Shown: positions 1 to 8,869, counted from the first letter of the stretch. The stretch is 64,000 nucleotides of DNA from Anaerolineales bacterium (GCA_020634855.1 JACKAU010000019.1:1-64000); one strand, 5' to 3'. Numbers and translations are program-made. Notes: a model not told the origin generated them from the letters alone.

Positions 1-157
1 GACGGCCAGGTTGTACCCCGATTAAATTCTTAATCTTCATTACTTTGTCGCTGCTGGAGTTTGGTCGCTCCGTGGCTTCATTGAGTTTGCTTTAAGCATT
101 TTAACACGAAGGAGCGGGGCGTGACAAGGGGGAAAAAGGTTTAGGCGGGGGCAGTGA

Positions 158-332
158 AGACCTGACAGGTTTTCGAAGATGCTGTTTGGCGTAAGGTCCG
201 GTCCGTTCGGCCTTAATCTATGCCCACCGCTGTCTGGTAAAACCTGTCAGGTCTGGCTCATTGACGTCAGGTCTGGTCCGTACAACCTTGATCTAGGCCC
301 ATTGATGCCTGGTAAAACCTGTCAGCTCTTTT
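158..332. repeat. 97-bp palindromic element (family A) plus duplicated right half
   Basis: The left end reads AGACCTGACAGGTTTTCGAA and the right end at 241-254 is AACCTGTCAGGTCT, so 158-254 forms a 97-bp element with complementary ends. Positions 270-332 repeat its right half imperfectly. Elements of the same kind and nearly the same length recur at 41419-41737 (three copies), 48500-48595 and 54609-54711. It looks like a non-autonomous palindromic element; no gene is seen in 1-1100. Confidence 0.7.
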
Positions 333-378
333 CCGTTGGGCGTAAGAGGTAGTTGAATGGCCATAAACACACCCCTTA

Positions 379-966
379 GACGTCGAAACGGGGTTAACGA
401 CACCGGTAACACGGTTTCGACGTGTTGATCAGGGATGGTACTGGACTACAACAGGGCGACACGATGTCAAAACGGTATTAACGACACCGGTAACTCCCTT
501 TTGACGTAATAAATAGGGTGTCCACCAGCCTGCAACAGGTCAACACGACGTCAAAACGGGGGTAACGACGCCGGTAACTCCCTTTTGACGTCATGAAAAG
601 AGACTTCACGCGGCGGCAACAGGCCGATGCGACGTCAAAACCCCAATACCGACACCGGTAACACCGTTTCGACGTGTTGAGTAGGTGTTGCACCGGACTA
701 CATCGGGCCAATGCGACGTCGAAACGATGATAACGACACCGGTAACACCGTTTTAACGTGTTGAACAGGTGTTGCATCGGACTACATCGGGCTAATATGA
801 CGTCGAAACGGTATTAACGACACCGGTAATGGCCTTTTGACATGTTGAGCAGGTGTTACCGGACAGCGCCTAGAGCCAGGGCCATGTCGAAAGGCCGGTA
901 ACGACGCCGTTAAGTCCGGATCGACATCATTTGAGGCTGCTGCCGGAGTCGAGCGAACAAAGTAGA
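379..966. repeat. Seven-unit palindromic array, exact 84-bp period
   Basis: Unit starts (GACGTC or variants GATGTC/CATGTC) fall at 379, 463, 547, 631, 715, 799 and 883, always 84 bp apart. Each unit holds an imperfect hairpin: an arm like GACGTCGAAACGG, a centre with AACGACACCGGTAAC, and the complementary arm CCGTTTCGACGT, followed by a spacer such as GTTGCACCGGACTACATCGG. Units differ by many substitutions but by no net indel. A minus-strand reading frame is open across the middle units only (478-777, 28-residue periodicity) and is stopped in the outer ones by TTA in the GGTATTAACGAC variant, so coding is unlikely. Confidence 0.85.
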
Positions 967-1019
967 CATTCCGATTGAAGATGGTTATACTGGCATAGAG
1001 GCAGAACTCATTAAAACAA

Positions 1020-1074
1020 GGAGCGACAAAGCTGGCTTTGTCCTGGTGATTGACAAAGCCAGCTTTGTTGCTCC
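1020..1074. repeat. Palindromic hairpin (family C)
   Basis: GGAGCGACAAAGCTGGCTTT is followed by GACAAAGCCAGC and TTGCTCC, giving a long near-perfect hairpin 40 bp before the next gene. A second copy with the same outer sequence lies at 50285-50336. It could act as a transcript-stabilising or attenuating hairpin, but it has no T-run. Confidence 0.65.
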
Positions 1075-1115
1075 AAACGATCGCTATCTGACCATCCTAA
1101 CCAGAGGAGTTCCCC

Positions 1116-1805
1116 ATGTTCAGGCTTCAGTACGATACCAACAGCCCCTATAATTTACGCTTGCCCCATCCTCAGGAGAGTGATGAGATTGTGAAGCTGG
1201 GCGAAGCGTTTGTAGCTTACGAGCAAAGCCGCCCGCCGGAATTGCGCACGCCCCATTTGGCGCTGGTGATCGAGGTGTTGCAGCAGGTGCAGGCCAACCG
1301 GGCCACGATACAAGCCGGTCAGGTGAACCGGACCATGGCCTCCGACTCGATCAAACAGTTAGACCGGTGGTTGGCCACCTATTCGCGGCAAATCTGGCTG
1401 GCGGTTGGCGTGTTTTGTAAAGATGAGGAGGGCCAGGCGGTCAACTGGGGCCTGCCGTTTAATCGGACCACGGGTAATATCATCCTGCCGCAAGGGCGTC
1501 CCAAGCGACTGGCGTTGTTGAAACGATATATCACCTATGAGTTAAGTCGGGACGAAGCCATGCGCTTCCGGATGCCCGTTCTGGCCGAAGGTATCCGGCT
1601 GCGCGATGAGTTGGAGGCGTATCAACGACAATACGAAATCGGTCAGCGCAGTGTTTCGTTGACCCTGGTCGACAACCGCCTGCTGGTCGAGCTAATGTTG
1701 AAGCATCTGCAATCGGCGGCGGTTCATTTGTTGACCTTTCAGTTTAGTTATAAACTAACCAAAGAATTACAGTTCTGGGGGTTCGATATTGTTGAGCGAC
1801 GATAA
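1116..1805 (+). CDS. Hypothetical protein, 229 aa
   Basis: Not recognised as a known family. The ATG is preceded by AGAGGAG with proper spacing. The product is soluble, without signal peptide or membrane segment, mixed helical, with a Q-rich helical stretch around residues 50-90 and another helix-rich part around 135-175. It lies 30 bp before the channel/receptor gene and could be co-transcribed with it. Its pattern of alternating charged and hydrophobic residues is that of a real gene, and no competing frame fits better. No function is proposed. Confidence 0.7.
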   Translation: MFRLQYDTNSPYNLRLPHPQESDEIVKLGEAFVAYEQSRPPELRTPHLALVIEVLQQVQANRATIQAGQVNRTMASDSIKQLDRWLATYSRQIWLAVGVFCKDEEGQAVNWGLPFNRTTGNIILPQGRPKRLALLKRYITYELSRDEAMRFRMPVLAEGIRLRDELEAYQRQYEIGQRSVSLTLVDNRLLVELMLKHLQSAAVHLLTFQFSYKLTKELQFWGFDIVERR

Positions 1806-1835
1806 AATCAAAGGGGTGTTTAAAGCTACGGCCGC

Positions 1836-2972
1836 ATGAGATTACCGCACCGTCTTTTCCTGATTGTCCTGGCCGGCCTGGTATGGCTGGTTGGGTCTTA
1901 CCCGCTTCAAGCCCGGCCGGCGGATGTTGTCGTTCCTAACGCCCACCAGTCCCGGCCTCAAGCCCAACAGTCCGACGAACCACTACAAGTCGTGACCAAA
2001 GTGTTTGAACCGTTTGTCATCAAAGACGGCGATGACTTTAAGGGCTTTAGCATCGATCTGTGGACGGAGATCGTCCGCCGGATGGGGCGGCAGTACGAAT
2101 TTATCGAGGTCGAGACGGTGGACGACCAGTTGGCCGCGGTGGCTCAGGGAAAAGCCGATGTGGCCATCGCCGGCATTACCATGACCTCGGAGCGGGAGCA
2201 CTCGGTTGACTTCTCGTATCCTTACTTCAAGGCCGGGCTGCAAATTATGACCCGGCGCGAACGCAGCCTGCCCTTTGTCAACCTTATGACGGTGATATTT
2301 AATCCGGCCATGCTGGAGATTGTGGGTATTTTCTTCCTGATCATGCTCATCGCCGCCCACGCCGTTTGGCTGGTTGAGCGCCGTAACAATCCCGATTTTC
2401 CGCAGACCTATTGGCGCGGTATCTGGGAGGCGTTGTGGTGGTCGGCGGTCACCGTGACCACGGTTGGCTATGGCGATAAAACACCACGAGGCTTTGCGGG
2501 GCGCATGTTGGGCCTATTTTGGATGTTCGCCGGACTGTTTTTGATCGCCCATTTTACGGCCGGTATCACTGCCTTGCTCACCTTGCAGCAGTGGGATAGC
2601 AACATTTCCACCGAGGCCGATTTGCACGGTCGTCGGGTAGCCACGGTCCAGGGCAGTACCTCGGATGATTTTTTACGCGAGCAGCGCATCTCCGCCACCC
2701 GGGTCGAAAGCATCGAGGAAGCGTATGACCTTTTGGCGAAAAAACGGGTTCATGCCATCGTTTATGATGCGCCGGTGTTACTTTACTACATCACCACGAA
2801 TAATACGGACTTTCAAGTCACCGGCGAGGTCTTCGCCACGGAGCATTACGGTATCGCCCTGCCCGTGGACAGCCCTTACCGGGAAGCCATTAACCTCCAC
2901 CTCCTGGAAATCATGGAAGACGGAACCTACAACCTTATCTACGAACGCTGGTTCGGCGTTACCGCTGAATAA
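1836..2972 (+). CDS. Ligand-gated ion channel, prokaryotic ionotropic glutamate receptor type (GluR0-like)
   Basis: The protein has a signal peptide (residues 1-27) and a periplasmic solute-binding fold split by a pore module. Lobe S1 covers about 50-140 and includes GITMTSER, whose R120 matches the arginine that holds the ligand alpha-carboxylate in this family. A membrane helix (158-180), a pore helix and a potassium selectivity filter TVGYG (209-213) and a second membrane helix (223-246) follow. Lobe S2 (255-378) includes VYDAP with D311 in the usual acidic ligand position. This is the order seen in cyanobacterial GluR0: ligand binding outside opens a potassium-selective pore. The ligand is probably an amino acid, but that is inference. 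A two-component system lies just downstream, after a repeat element. Confidence 0.9.
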   Translation: MRLPHRLFLIVLAGLVWLVGSYPLQARPADVVVPNAHQSRPQAQQSDEPLQVVTKVFEPFVIKDGDDFKGFSIDLWTEIVRRMGRQYEFIEVETVDDQLAAVAQGKADVAIAGITMTSEREHSVDFSYPYFKAGLQIMTRRERSLPFVNLMTVIFNPAMLEIVGIFFLIMLIAAHAVWLVERRNNPDFPQTYWRGIWEALWWSAVTVTTVGYGDKTPRGFAGRMLGLFWMFAGLFLIAHFTAGITALLTLQQWDSNISTEADLHGRRVATVQGSTSDDFLREQRISATRVESIEEAYDLLAKKRVHAIVYDAPVLLYYITTNNTDFQVTGEVFATEHYGIALPVDSPYREAINLHLLEIMEDGTYNLIYERWFGVTAE

Positions 2973-2988
2973 CCCGGCGCGACATCGG

Positions 2989-3120
2989 TAGACCGCCGTT
3001 AGCAGACCGCCGACCGCTGAAAAATAGATGCGCTCGTTGCCGTTTGGCGGTCAACGGCCGGCGGTCTGGCGTCGGGGGCGCAGCAATCTGGGGATATCAA
3101 GGCGATATCCGTTAGCAAAT
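2989..3120. repeat. Truncated copy of family B element
   Basis: The sequence from the GACCGCCG hairpin arms through TATCCGTTAGCAAAT is closely similar to the right three quarters of the elements at 28781-28973 and 38207-38403. The left terminal repeat (GCTAACGGACAC) is missing, so this copy is probably truncated next to the channel gene. Its right end lies 26 bp before the histidine kinase start. Confidence 0.75.
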
Positions 3121-3146
3121 TACCTATTTTCGATTGGCAACAGACT

Positions 3147-4898
3147 ATGACCGAACAGTCTAAACCGCCCGATCAATCCGGCCGTCTCAAACAAGACAAT
3201 CTCCGCCTGTCGCACGACCTGGCCCAACTGCAAACCATCGCGCGCATCATTGTCGATGAACCCGGCCAGGCCGACCTGCTGATCCGGCTGTCTGAACACA
3301 TCGCCCGGCTGCTTAAAACCAAACGGGTGATGATCGGCACCCTGGTGGACGATGCCATCGTGTTCGAGCAGATGATCGAAGACGGCCGGCCGCAGGCGGC
3401 CAACCGGCAGTTTCGGCCGGGGGAAGGGTTGGCCGGGCGAGTGATGATCAACAAGCAGCCTTATCTTGGCTCAAACACCAGCGTCGATCCGGCCGCGGGC
3501 GAACGCTACGCCGTGCTGGCGGTTCCTATTCTCAATCATCAACGCCACTTGCTGGGCGTCATCGAATGCCACAAGCCGCCCTACAGCCTGCCCTTTACCC
3601 AGAAAGATGCGGCCCTGGTGCAAACCATCGCCTTGCAGATGACGCCCGGGCTGGAACGGGCGCTGCTTTTTGGGCAAATGGAGCGCTGGGCCGGTTCTTT
3701 TGAAAATTTACTGACCTTCAACGCCAATTTGAACGGCAAACTGGAGCCGGCCATCTTAATCCGGCGCTTGGTGGAACACGCCGCCGGCTTTCTGGGAGCC
3801 AATGCCGGGTTAGCCGGCCTGGTCGATGGGGAGGAGATCGTGACCGACGGTTACTGGCAAAATGGCCGGTGGCGGCCGCTTGACCTACGTTGGCCTCCGC
3901 TGGAAACGGCCTGTACGCCGGGCTGGGTGCTGGTTAATCAATGCCCCTACATTACCGATAGCTATCGAGATGACACCCTGGCCAATTACACCTTGCTGGA
4001 GACGTTCGGCGTGAAAAACGCCTTGTGTGTGCCGATTATGGATGCCAGGGAGGACGTGCTCGGTTTTGTGGAACTGCACAACAAAGCCGGCGGCCGCGAG
4101 CCGTTCACCTGGTCCGACGCCCATTTCTTGGAGTCGCTGGCCAATTCAACGGCGGTTTCCATTTATAACGCCCAACTTTTGGACGAATTGGAGACGCAGC
4201 GTTCACGCTTACGGGCGTTCGCCGCCCGCAATTTGACCCTATTGGAGGACGAACGACGGCGCATCGCCCGTGAACTGCACGATGAAGCCGGTCAAGTGAT
4301 GATCGGTATCAAACTCGAACTTCAGGTACTGGCCCAAAAGGTCGCCGCCTCGGCGCCGGAACTGCGGGAGGAATTCGACCGCCTGCGCCGCAAGGTCAAT
4401 GAATCGACCGCCCAGATCAAAGAGATTGGCCGGGCGCTGCGTCCCCCTGTGTTAGACCAACTGGGGCTGGAAGCGGCCCTCAATCGCTTCATCGCCGATT
4501 TTCAGGATCGGGCCGGCCTCCCGATTCACTTTGAACCGGTCGGACTGACGGCGCGCCTGCCGCAGCCGGTTGAAACGGCCTGCTACCGGCTGGTTCAGGA
4601 AGCCCTGACCAATGTCGTCCGTCACGCCCAGGCTGAGCAGGTCTGGATTAGCCTGACCGTCGAGGACCAACACCTTTATTTGTCGGTGGTGGACGATGGC
4701 TGTGGCTTTGCTCCCAAAGAGATGGCCCATGCCGGGCTAGGTTTGCTGGGAATGCAAGAACGGATTACAATGTTTAGTGGAACCTTTACCGTCGAGTCGG
4801 CCCCCGGCGCCGGCACAACGATCAACGCGGTGATCCCTGTTCCGGCTAACCACGCGAGTGATACTGATGAAACTAATATCTTAGGGCGTAGTGCGTAA
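3147..4898 (+). CDS. GAF-domain sensor histidine kinase (NarX/LiaS/DesK type)
   Basis: The 583-aa soluble kinase has two GAF domains (about 35-170 and 190-345), then a HisKA_3 dimerisation domain with the phospho-acceptor motif RELHDE (His378) and a C-terminal HATPase domain (about 475-575, motifs NVVRHA, DDGCGF and GLGLLGMQERI). There is no membrane segment, so it senses a cytoplasmic small molecule, redox or light-type signal through the GAF domains; which one cannot be told. The likely partner is the NarL-type regulator 180 bp downstream. A repeat element sits between the two genes and may affect their relative expression. Confidence 0.92.
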   Translation: MTEQSKPPDQSGRLKQDNLRLSHDLAQLQTIARIIVDEPGQADLLIRLSEHIARLLKTKRVMIGTLVDDAIVFEQMIEDGRPQAANRQFRPGEGLAGRVMINKQPYLGSNTSVDPAAGERYAVLAVPILNHQRHLLGVIECHKPPYSLPFTQKDAALVQTIALQMTPGLERALLFGQMERWAGSFENLLTFNANLNGKLEPAILIRRLVEHAAGFLGANAGLAGLVDGEEIVTDGYWQNGRWRPLDLRWPPLETACTPGWVLVNQCPYITDSYRDDTLANYTLLETFGVKNALCVPIMDAREDVLGFVELHNKAGGREPFTWSDAHFLESLANSTAVSIYNAQLLDELETQRSRLRAFAARNLTLLEDERRRIARELHDEAGQVMIGIKLELQVLAQKVAASAPELREEFDRLRRKVNESTAQIKEIGRALRPPVLDQLGLEAALNRFIADFQDRAGLPIHFEPVGLTARLPQPVETACYRLVQEALTNVVRHAQAEQVWISLTVEDQHLYLSVVDDGCGFAPKEMAHAGLGLLGMQERITMFSGTFTVESAPGAGTTINAVIPVPANHASDTDETNILGRSA

Positions 4899-5050
4899 CG
4901 TAGCAAGCCGCAACCAAAAGATTTAACTACAAAGAACACCAAGATAAATCTCTGAGAACTCTGGGCCTACTTGGTGTCCTCCGTGGTAAAAATTCTCGCG
5001 GATGACGCCAATTTGCGCCCCCAACAACGTAATTCGTATCATTTATGTAC
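4886..5050. repeat. Family E interspersed repeat
   Basis: Its edges, GCGTAGTGCGTAACGTAGC at the left and AATTCTCGCGGATGACG then ACAACGTAATTCGTA at the right, match the edges of the repeat at 61866-62088. The centre holds a weak inverted repeat (ACACCAAG / CTTGGTGT). The centres of the two copies differ, while the outer parts are conserved. Confidence 0.6.
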
Positions 5051-5077
5051 AACTAATGCTTCAAAGGTGAAAATACA

Positions 5078-5746
5078 ATGGCTGACGCAACTCCGATTCG
5101 CATCATTTTGGCTGATGACCACACCATCGTCCGGCGCGGGCTGGCGGCGCTGCTGCACATGGATGGTACGTACGAAGTTGTTTGTGAGGCCGAAAACGGC
5201 GAAGAGGCGATCCACTGCGCGGCCAGCGCTCAGGCGCATTTTATCATCCTCGATTTGTCGATGCCGCGCCTAAACGGGCTGGAAACGGTGCGCCGGTTGC
5301 GGCAGCACTATCCGACCATCAAAATCTTAATCCTGTCGATGTATGATGATGAAGAATTTGTCGTTCAAACCCTGCGTGACGGGGCTAACGGCTACATCCT
5401 GAAACATTGTTTGGAAGATGAGCTGTTCGATGCCCTGGCGTCGATCAAGGAAGGCCAGCGTTTCGTTAGCACCGCCATCGACCTGGACCACCTTGATGAC
5501 CAAGACGGCCAAAGCAGCGCCCAATTGACCTCACGTGAGCACGAAGTGCTGCAGCTCATCGCCGAAGGCTACACCACTACCGAAATTGCCGATATTATGA
5601 CCATCAGTCCTCACACCGCTAACCGGCATCGCGCCAACATCCTCAAGAAGATGGGTGTTCGCAACCAAATGGAGTTGGTTCGGCTGGCCATCCAGCGCGG
5701 CCTGGTCATTCTTAACCAGCCGCCTCAATCCATTCGCTCCACGTAA
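5078..5746 (+). CDS. NarL/FixJ-family response regulator
   Basis: The 222-aa regulator has an N-terminal receiver domain with the acidic pair D13/D14 (ILADDH), the phosphorylation site D59 in LDLSMPRLNG and a conserved lysine in the LKH region near residue 108. A C-terminal LuxR-type helix-turn-helix (about 150-212, LTSREHEVLQLIAEGYTTTEIA) follows. It should be phosphorylated by the kinase at 3147-4898 and bind DNA as a dimer. The start is set by AAAGGTG upstream of the ATG. Targets are unknown; the channel gene, the hypothetical gene at 1116 and the following gene are candidates by position only. Confidence 0.92.
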   Translation: MADATPIRIILADDHTIVRRGLAALLHMDGTYEVVCEAENGEEAIHCAASAQAHFIILDLSMPRLNGLETVRRLRQHYPTIKILILSMYDDEEFVVQTLRDGANGYILKHCLEDELFDALASIKEGQRFVSTAIDLDHLDDQDGQSSAQLTSREHEVLQLIAEGYTTTEIADIMTISPHTANRHRANILKKMGVRNQMELVRLAIQRGLVILNQPPQSIRST

Positions 5747-5792
5747 TATCGTCAAGAAGACGATGATCAAACTATAGGACAATGAGACGCTT

Positions 5793-6389
5793 ATGTCGAA
5801 GCCAAAATCACGCTTAATTACGTCGGAGATGATGCAGAAGGGGGAAATACCGCTGCTGTTTACGGGTGGGGCGTGTAATATTCAGGATGTAAGCGGGCCG
5901 GTACGTAATCCGGGACGCGACCCGCTGGCCCACTGGCTGGATGAGCAGGGCTGGAGTTATTTCGATCCGCAGATCCACCCCTCGACGCACGGACGGGAGT
6001 ATGTGTGGGGCATCGATGGACCGCAGGAGAAGCGGGCGCGCGACGAGGCCAAGCTGCGCATCTATGAGATTACGGCGACGACGATTTCGGCGGTGACGAT
6101 GCTGGAGATTATGGATGATGCCCGGCGTAACTTGAAGAGTGTAGTTTGGTTCAACGAAGGAAAAAATTTCGCGCCGATTGGTATCGGTGACCGGGACGCG
6201 CTGTTGGACAACAGGGCGTTGCGGCAGCGGGTCGGCGAGACGGTGTATTGGCATTTGCGGGCCTACGTTGATGCCGGGCGACAACTGCGCAACGAACTGC
6301 TATTGATGCTGGCCGATTGTCCTTCGATTGTGGTAGTCAACAGCTTCGATGAGCTAAAGGCGGCGATTACGTATCTGCTGCGGGATTAA
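5793..6389 (+). CDS. Nucleoside 2-deoxyribosyltransferase-like protein
   Basis: This 198-aa soluble protein has the layout of nucleoside 2-deoxyribosyltransferase-like proteins: an N-terminal strand and loop LFTGGAC, a PLAHWLDEQGW helix, an acidic segment DEAKLRIYEIT near residue 90, and a helix TTISAVTMLEIMDDA. In that family the acidic residue after a similar loop is catalytic and the fold binds nucleosides or nucleotide-like ligands. The assignment is by residue pattern only and the substrate is unknown. It follows the response regulator by 46 bp and overlaps the end of the convergent rsmA gene by 4 bp. Confidence 0.55.
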   Translation: MSKPKSRLITSEMMQKGEIPLLFTGGACNIQDVSGPVRNPGRDPLAHWLDEQGWSYFDPQIHPSTHGREYVWGIDGPQEKRARDEAKLRIYEITATTISAVTMLEIMDDARRNLKSVVWFNEGKNFAPIGIGDRDALLDNRALRQRVGETVYWHLRAYVDAGRQLRNELLLMLADCPSIVVVNSFDELKAAITYLLRD

Positions 6390-7309
6390 GAATGCGGCCT
6401 AATTAACGGTTTTTGGAGTACTTCAGTAAGTTTGCCCCACTCTTCCACGCTTAGCGTTTGAGCGCGGCGGGCCGGATCGATGCCGGCTTGTTCGAGCGCC
6501 TGAATCACAGCCTCGGTGGGTCGCCGCAGACCGGCGGCCAGCGTATTTTTGAGTTGCTTCCGTTTTTGACTGAACCCCGCTTTAACCACCTGAAAGAAAA
6601 ACTCAATGTCTGTCACGGACGCCGCCGGCGGCTGGGCATAGGTATCGATGCGCACGACGGCCGAGTCGACTTTAGGCGACGGGTAGAAGGCCCCGGCCGG
6701 AATGGAGTGGACCAGCTTGGGCCGGCCGTAAAATTGAACACTGACGGCCAGTAAACTCATGTCGCCCGGTTCGGCTACGATCCGCTGGGCGACTTCTTTT
6801 TGCACGGTGATGACCAGCCGCTCCGGTTGGGGATCCGACTCGAGGAGATGGCGGACGACGGCGGAGGTGATGTAGTAGGGCAGATTGGCGACGACTTTGT
6901 AGGTGGCTGGTGGGTTGGTGGGCCGGTTGGCTAGTGGGCTGGTTGGCTGGTGGATTGCTGGTTGGTCGGTGGGGTGGGATGTTGGGGGGGCGAGGAGTTG
7001 AGGGGTGATGGGGGTGGTCAGGATGTCGGCGTGGAGGATGGTGAGGTTGGGATAGTGGCCGTATTCGGATTGGAGGAGGTGGACCATCGCCGGATCGAGT
7101 TCAACGGCGATGACGCGGCCGGCTTGTTCGGCCAGCAGGCGGGTCAGCGTGCCGGGACCGGGGCCGACTTCGAGGACGGTATCGGCGGCGGACAGTTCGG
7201 CGGCGGCGACGATTTGGGCCAGGTGGTGGGGATCGGTCAGGAAGTTTTGGCCCAACCCTTTACGGGGGCGGAGGTTGTATTTGTGCAGCAGTTCCGAGAG
7301 CGGCGCCAT
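6386..7309 (-). CDS. rsmA: 16S rRNA (adenine1518-N6/adenine1519-N6)-dimethyltransferase RsmA (KsgA)
   Basis: RsmA dimethylates two adjacent adenines in the 3' hairpin of 16S rRNA late in 30S assembly. Visible motifs are the N-terminal GLGQNFL, the SAM-binding VLEVGPGPGTLT and the catalytic NLPYYI. The C-terminal domain ends with a helix-rich substrate-binding part (FSQKRKQLKNTL). The ATG at 7309 is chosen because the upstream gene stops at 7314 and homology begins there; an in-frame start further upstream would read through that gene in another frame. An unusual Pro/Thr/Ser-rich insert of about 30 residues lies just before NLPYYI (DNA about 6900-6990), made of near-repeats of a short motif. 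Confidence 0.93.
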   Translation of the reverse strand: MAPLSELLHKYNLRPRKGLGQNFLTDPHHLAQIVAAAELSAADTVLEVGPGPGTLTRLLAEQAGRVIAVELDPAMVHLLQSEYGHYPNLTILHADILTTPITPQLLAPPTSHPTDQPAIHQPTSPLANRPTNPPATYKVVANLPYYITSAVVRHLLESDPQPERLVITVQKEVAQRIVAEPGDMSLLAVSVQFYGRPKLVHSIPAGAFYPSPKVDSAVVRIDTYAQPPAASVTDIEFFFQVVKAGFSQKRKQLKNTLAAGLRRPTEAVIQALEQAGIDPARRAQTLSVEEWGKLTEVLQKPLIRPHS

Positions 7310-7313
7310 AAAG

Positions 7314-8858
7314 TTACGGCCTTTGCGGCCATTGGGGCAGCACGTAACGAATGCGGCCGGGGCCGGGGGCGGGCGTGAGTACGTAGACATCGCGCCAGCC
7401 GTAGATGGCAGGCAGAGGTTGATCATCATCGAAGCCGAGATCGATGTGTTTGCCGAGGATGAGGCCGCCGGTGTCGCCGGCCACAGCCAGACCATAGCCG
7501 GGAACATAGACGTTGGAGTGCAGGGCTACCACTTTGGGATCGACCGCGACGATGCCGTAGCCGGCCTCCATGCCGGTGCGCGTAATACCGTAGTTCGGGT
7601 GATCGAGGGCTTTGCCGGAAGTGGCGGCGCTGTAGGCAGTGGCCAGCATCGGGATTTTGCGCCAATATTCGATGGGGCCGTCGGGGGTGTCGAGGGTGCG
7701 GATGACGACCTCCGTCCCGTAGGCAATGACGCGGGTGTTAGCCGTCTGATCGAGCCATTCATCCTCGAACTCGCGGGCGACCTCCTGCCCATTTTCGTAA
7801 CGGACGCGGGTTCGGCTTTTGATAACGCCAATATTGCCGGCCTGGCGAATCTCTTGTTGGTCCAATTCCATGCCGTCATCGGCGATCCACTGGGTTTCAA
7901 AGGGGATGTATTCGGCGTCGATTTCCAGCGTTTCGTGAACCCTTACGAGTTCGATGATGTCGTTGGGCAGCACTTCGTGATCAAGCGCCGGACGGGTGAA
8001 ATCCTGGCCCACCAGCGGGATATTTTCCAAGGCCAAGATCTCGCCGACGGTACGGCCCTGGGTGCGGGTTTTGAGATTGCGCCCGTCGGCAAAAATGACC
8101 ACCGGCGTGGCCCGGTCGATAGCAATCGTCATATTAGGCCGAAGGGGCGTAGCCAGCGGCGGCGTCACTTTGTCGCCGAGATAGACGGGAATGTCCTGCT
8201 CCAGCAGCGCTTCGCCGACGGTGAGTTTGGTGGTCCGGAAGGTTTGGTCGGTTTCGCCTTCGCTCAAGGTGATGGGGACAGCTCGATGCACAATGATTTT
8301 GGCGCGTTCGGGCCGGGCTGTCAAAGCCGCGCCGCGTGGGGTGGCGGCGGCCATAAGCCGGTTGATCGCGTCCGGTCTCGAGGTCGCCGGAGACGGCGGC
8401 AAGGCGGCTCCCAAGGAAACGACCTGACCGTTGACCAGAATTTCATCGCGCGTGTCGAGGTCAAGGGCGAGGTCGGCGAAGATATCACGCAGGTTTTGGC
8501 GGTGGGTCAGGAGTTGGCGGGTATGGCCGTCAGCTTCGACGGTAACCGGTCGCGCCAGTTGAATGGTGATGGTCTGGCCGGCGTCCAGAGGGCTGTCTAA
8601 GCTCGGTTCGACCACGTCTTCCGGGGCGAGGCTGACGCCAAATTTCTGCAACATGGCTCCGACCGTGCGCTGGTGGGTGCGGATCGGGTAGGCGCGGTCG
8701 TTGATGATCAGGGTGGCCGGCCGGCTGAAGAGAAGCGAGACGCCCCACAAACCGAAGAAAACGGCGGCCACAGCCACGCCTCGCCAGAGTTGGCGATTGA
8801 GGGGCGGCGGCGAAATGCTCTTTAATGTTGGGCCGGCGGCTTTGGCTTGAATGGTCAT
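7314..8858 (-). CDS. Secreted G5 / 3D-domain protein (YabE/RpfB-like cell-wall protein)
   Basis: The 514-aa protein has an N-terminal membrane anchor or signal (VAVAAVFFGLWGVSLLF). Three DUF348-type modules (about 50-320) of the kind found in RpfB/YabE proteins follow, then a G5-like domain (about 320-400) and a C-terminal 3D/double-psi barrel domain with MLATAYSA, YGIVAVDP and HIDLGFDD. In this class the 3D domain carries conserved aspartates and acts on peptidoglycan, usually as a lytic transglycosylase. The ATG at 8858 is preferred to the one at 8930, which would fall inside the SRP RNA terminator. It is followed after 4 bp by rsmA, an arrangement like yabE-ksgA in Bacillus. Confidence 0.85.
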   Translation of the reverse strand: MTIQAKAAGPTLKSISPPPLNRQLWRGVAVAAVFFGLWGVSLLFSRPATLIINDRAYPIRTHQRTVGAMLQKFGVSLAPEDVVEPSLDSPLDAGQTITIQLARPVTVEADGHTRQLLTHRQNLRDIFADLALDLDTRDEILVNGQVVSLGAALPPSPATSRPDAINRLMAAATPRGAALTARPERAKIIVHRAVPITLSEGETDQTFRTTKLTVGEALLEQDIPVYLGDKVTPPLATPLRPNMTIAIDRATPVVIFADGRNLKTRTQGRTVGEILALENIPLVGQDFTRPALDHEVLPNDIIELVRVHETLEIDAEYIPFETQWIADDGMELDQQEIRQAGNIGVIKSRTRVRYENGQEVAREFEDEWLDQTANTRVIAYGTEVVIRTLDTPDGPIEYWRKIPMLATAYSAATSGKALDHPNYGITRTGMEAGYGIVAVDPKVVALHSNVYVPGYGLAVAGDTGGLILGKHIDLGFDDDQPLPAIYGWRDVYVLTPAPGPGRIRYVLPQWPQRP

Positions 8859-8869
8859 AGTGATCGTCG

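Noticed and set aside
478..777. Minus-strand 99-aa frame with 28-residue repeats in the 84-bp array
   Set aside because: Stops occur in the equivalent frame of three of the seven units, and the composition (many Cys, Arg, Tyr) follows from the palindromic repeat.
379..966. CRISPR array
   Set aside because: Units repeat along their whole 84-bp length rather than alternating constant repeats with unique spacers, and no cas gene is present.
7110..8600. Plus-strand open frame of 496 codons opposite the G5/3D gene
   Set aside because: It is antisense to a gene with clear domains, crosses into rsmA, has low-complexity Gly/Asp/Arg composition and no recognisable motif or ribosome-binding site.
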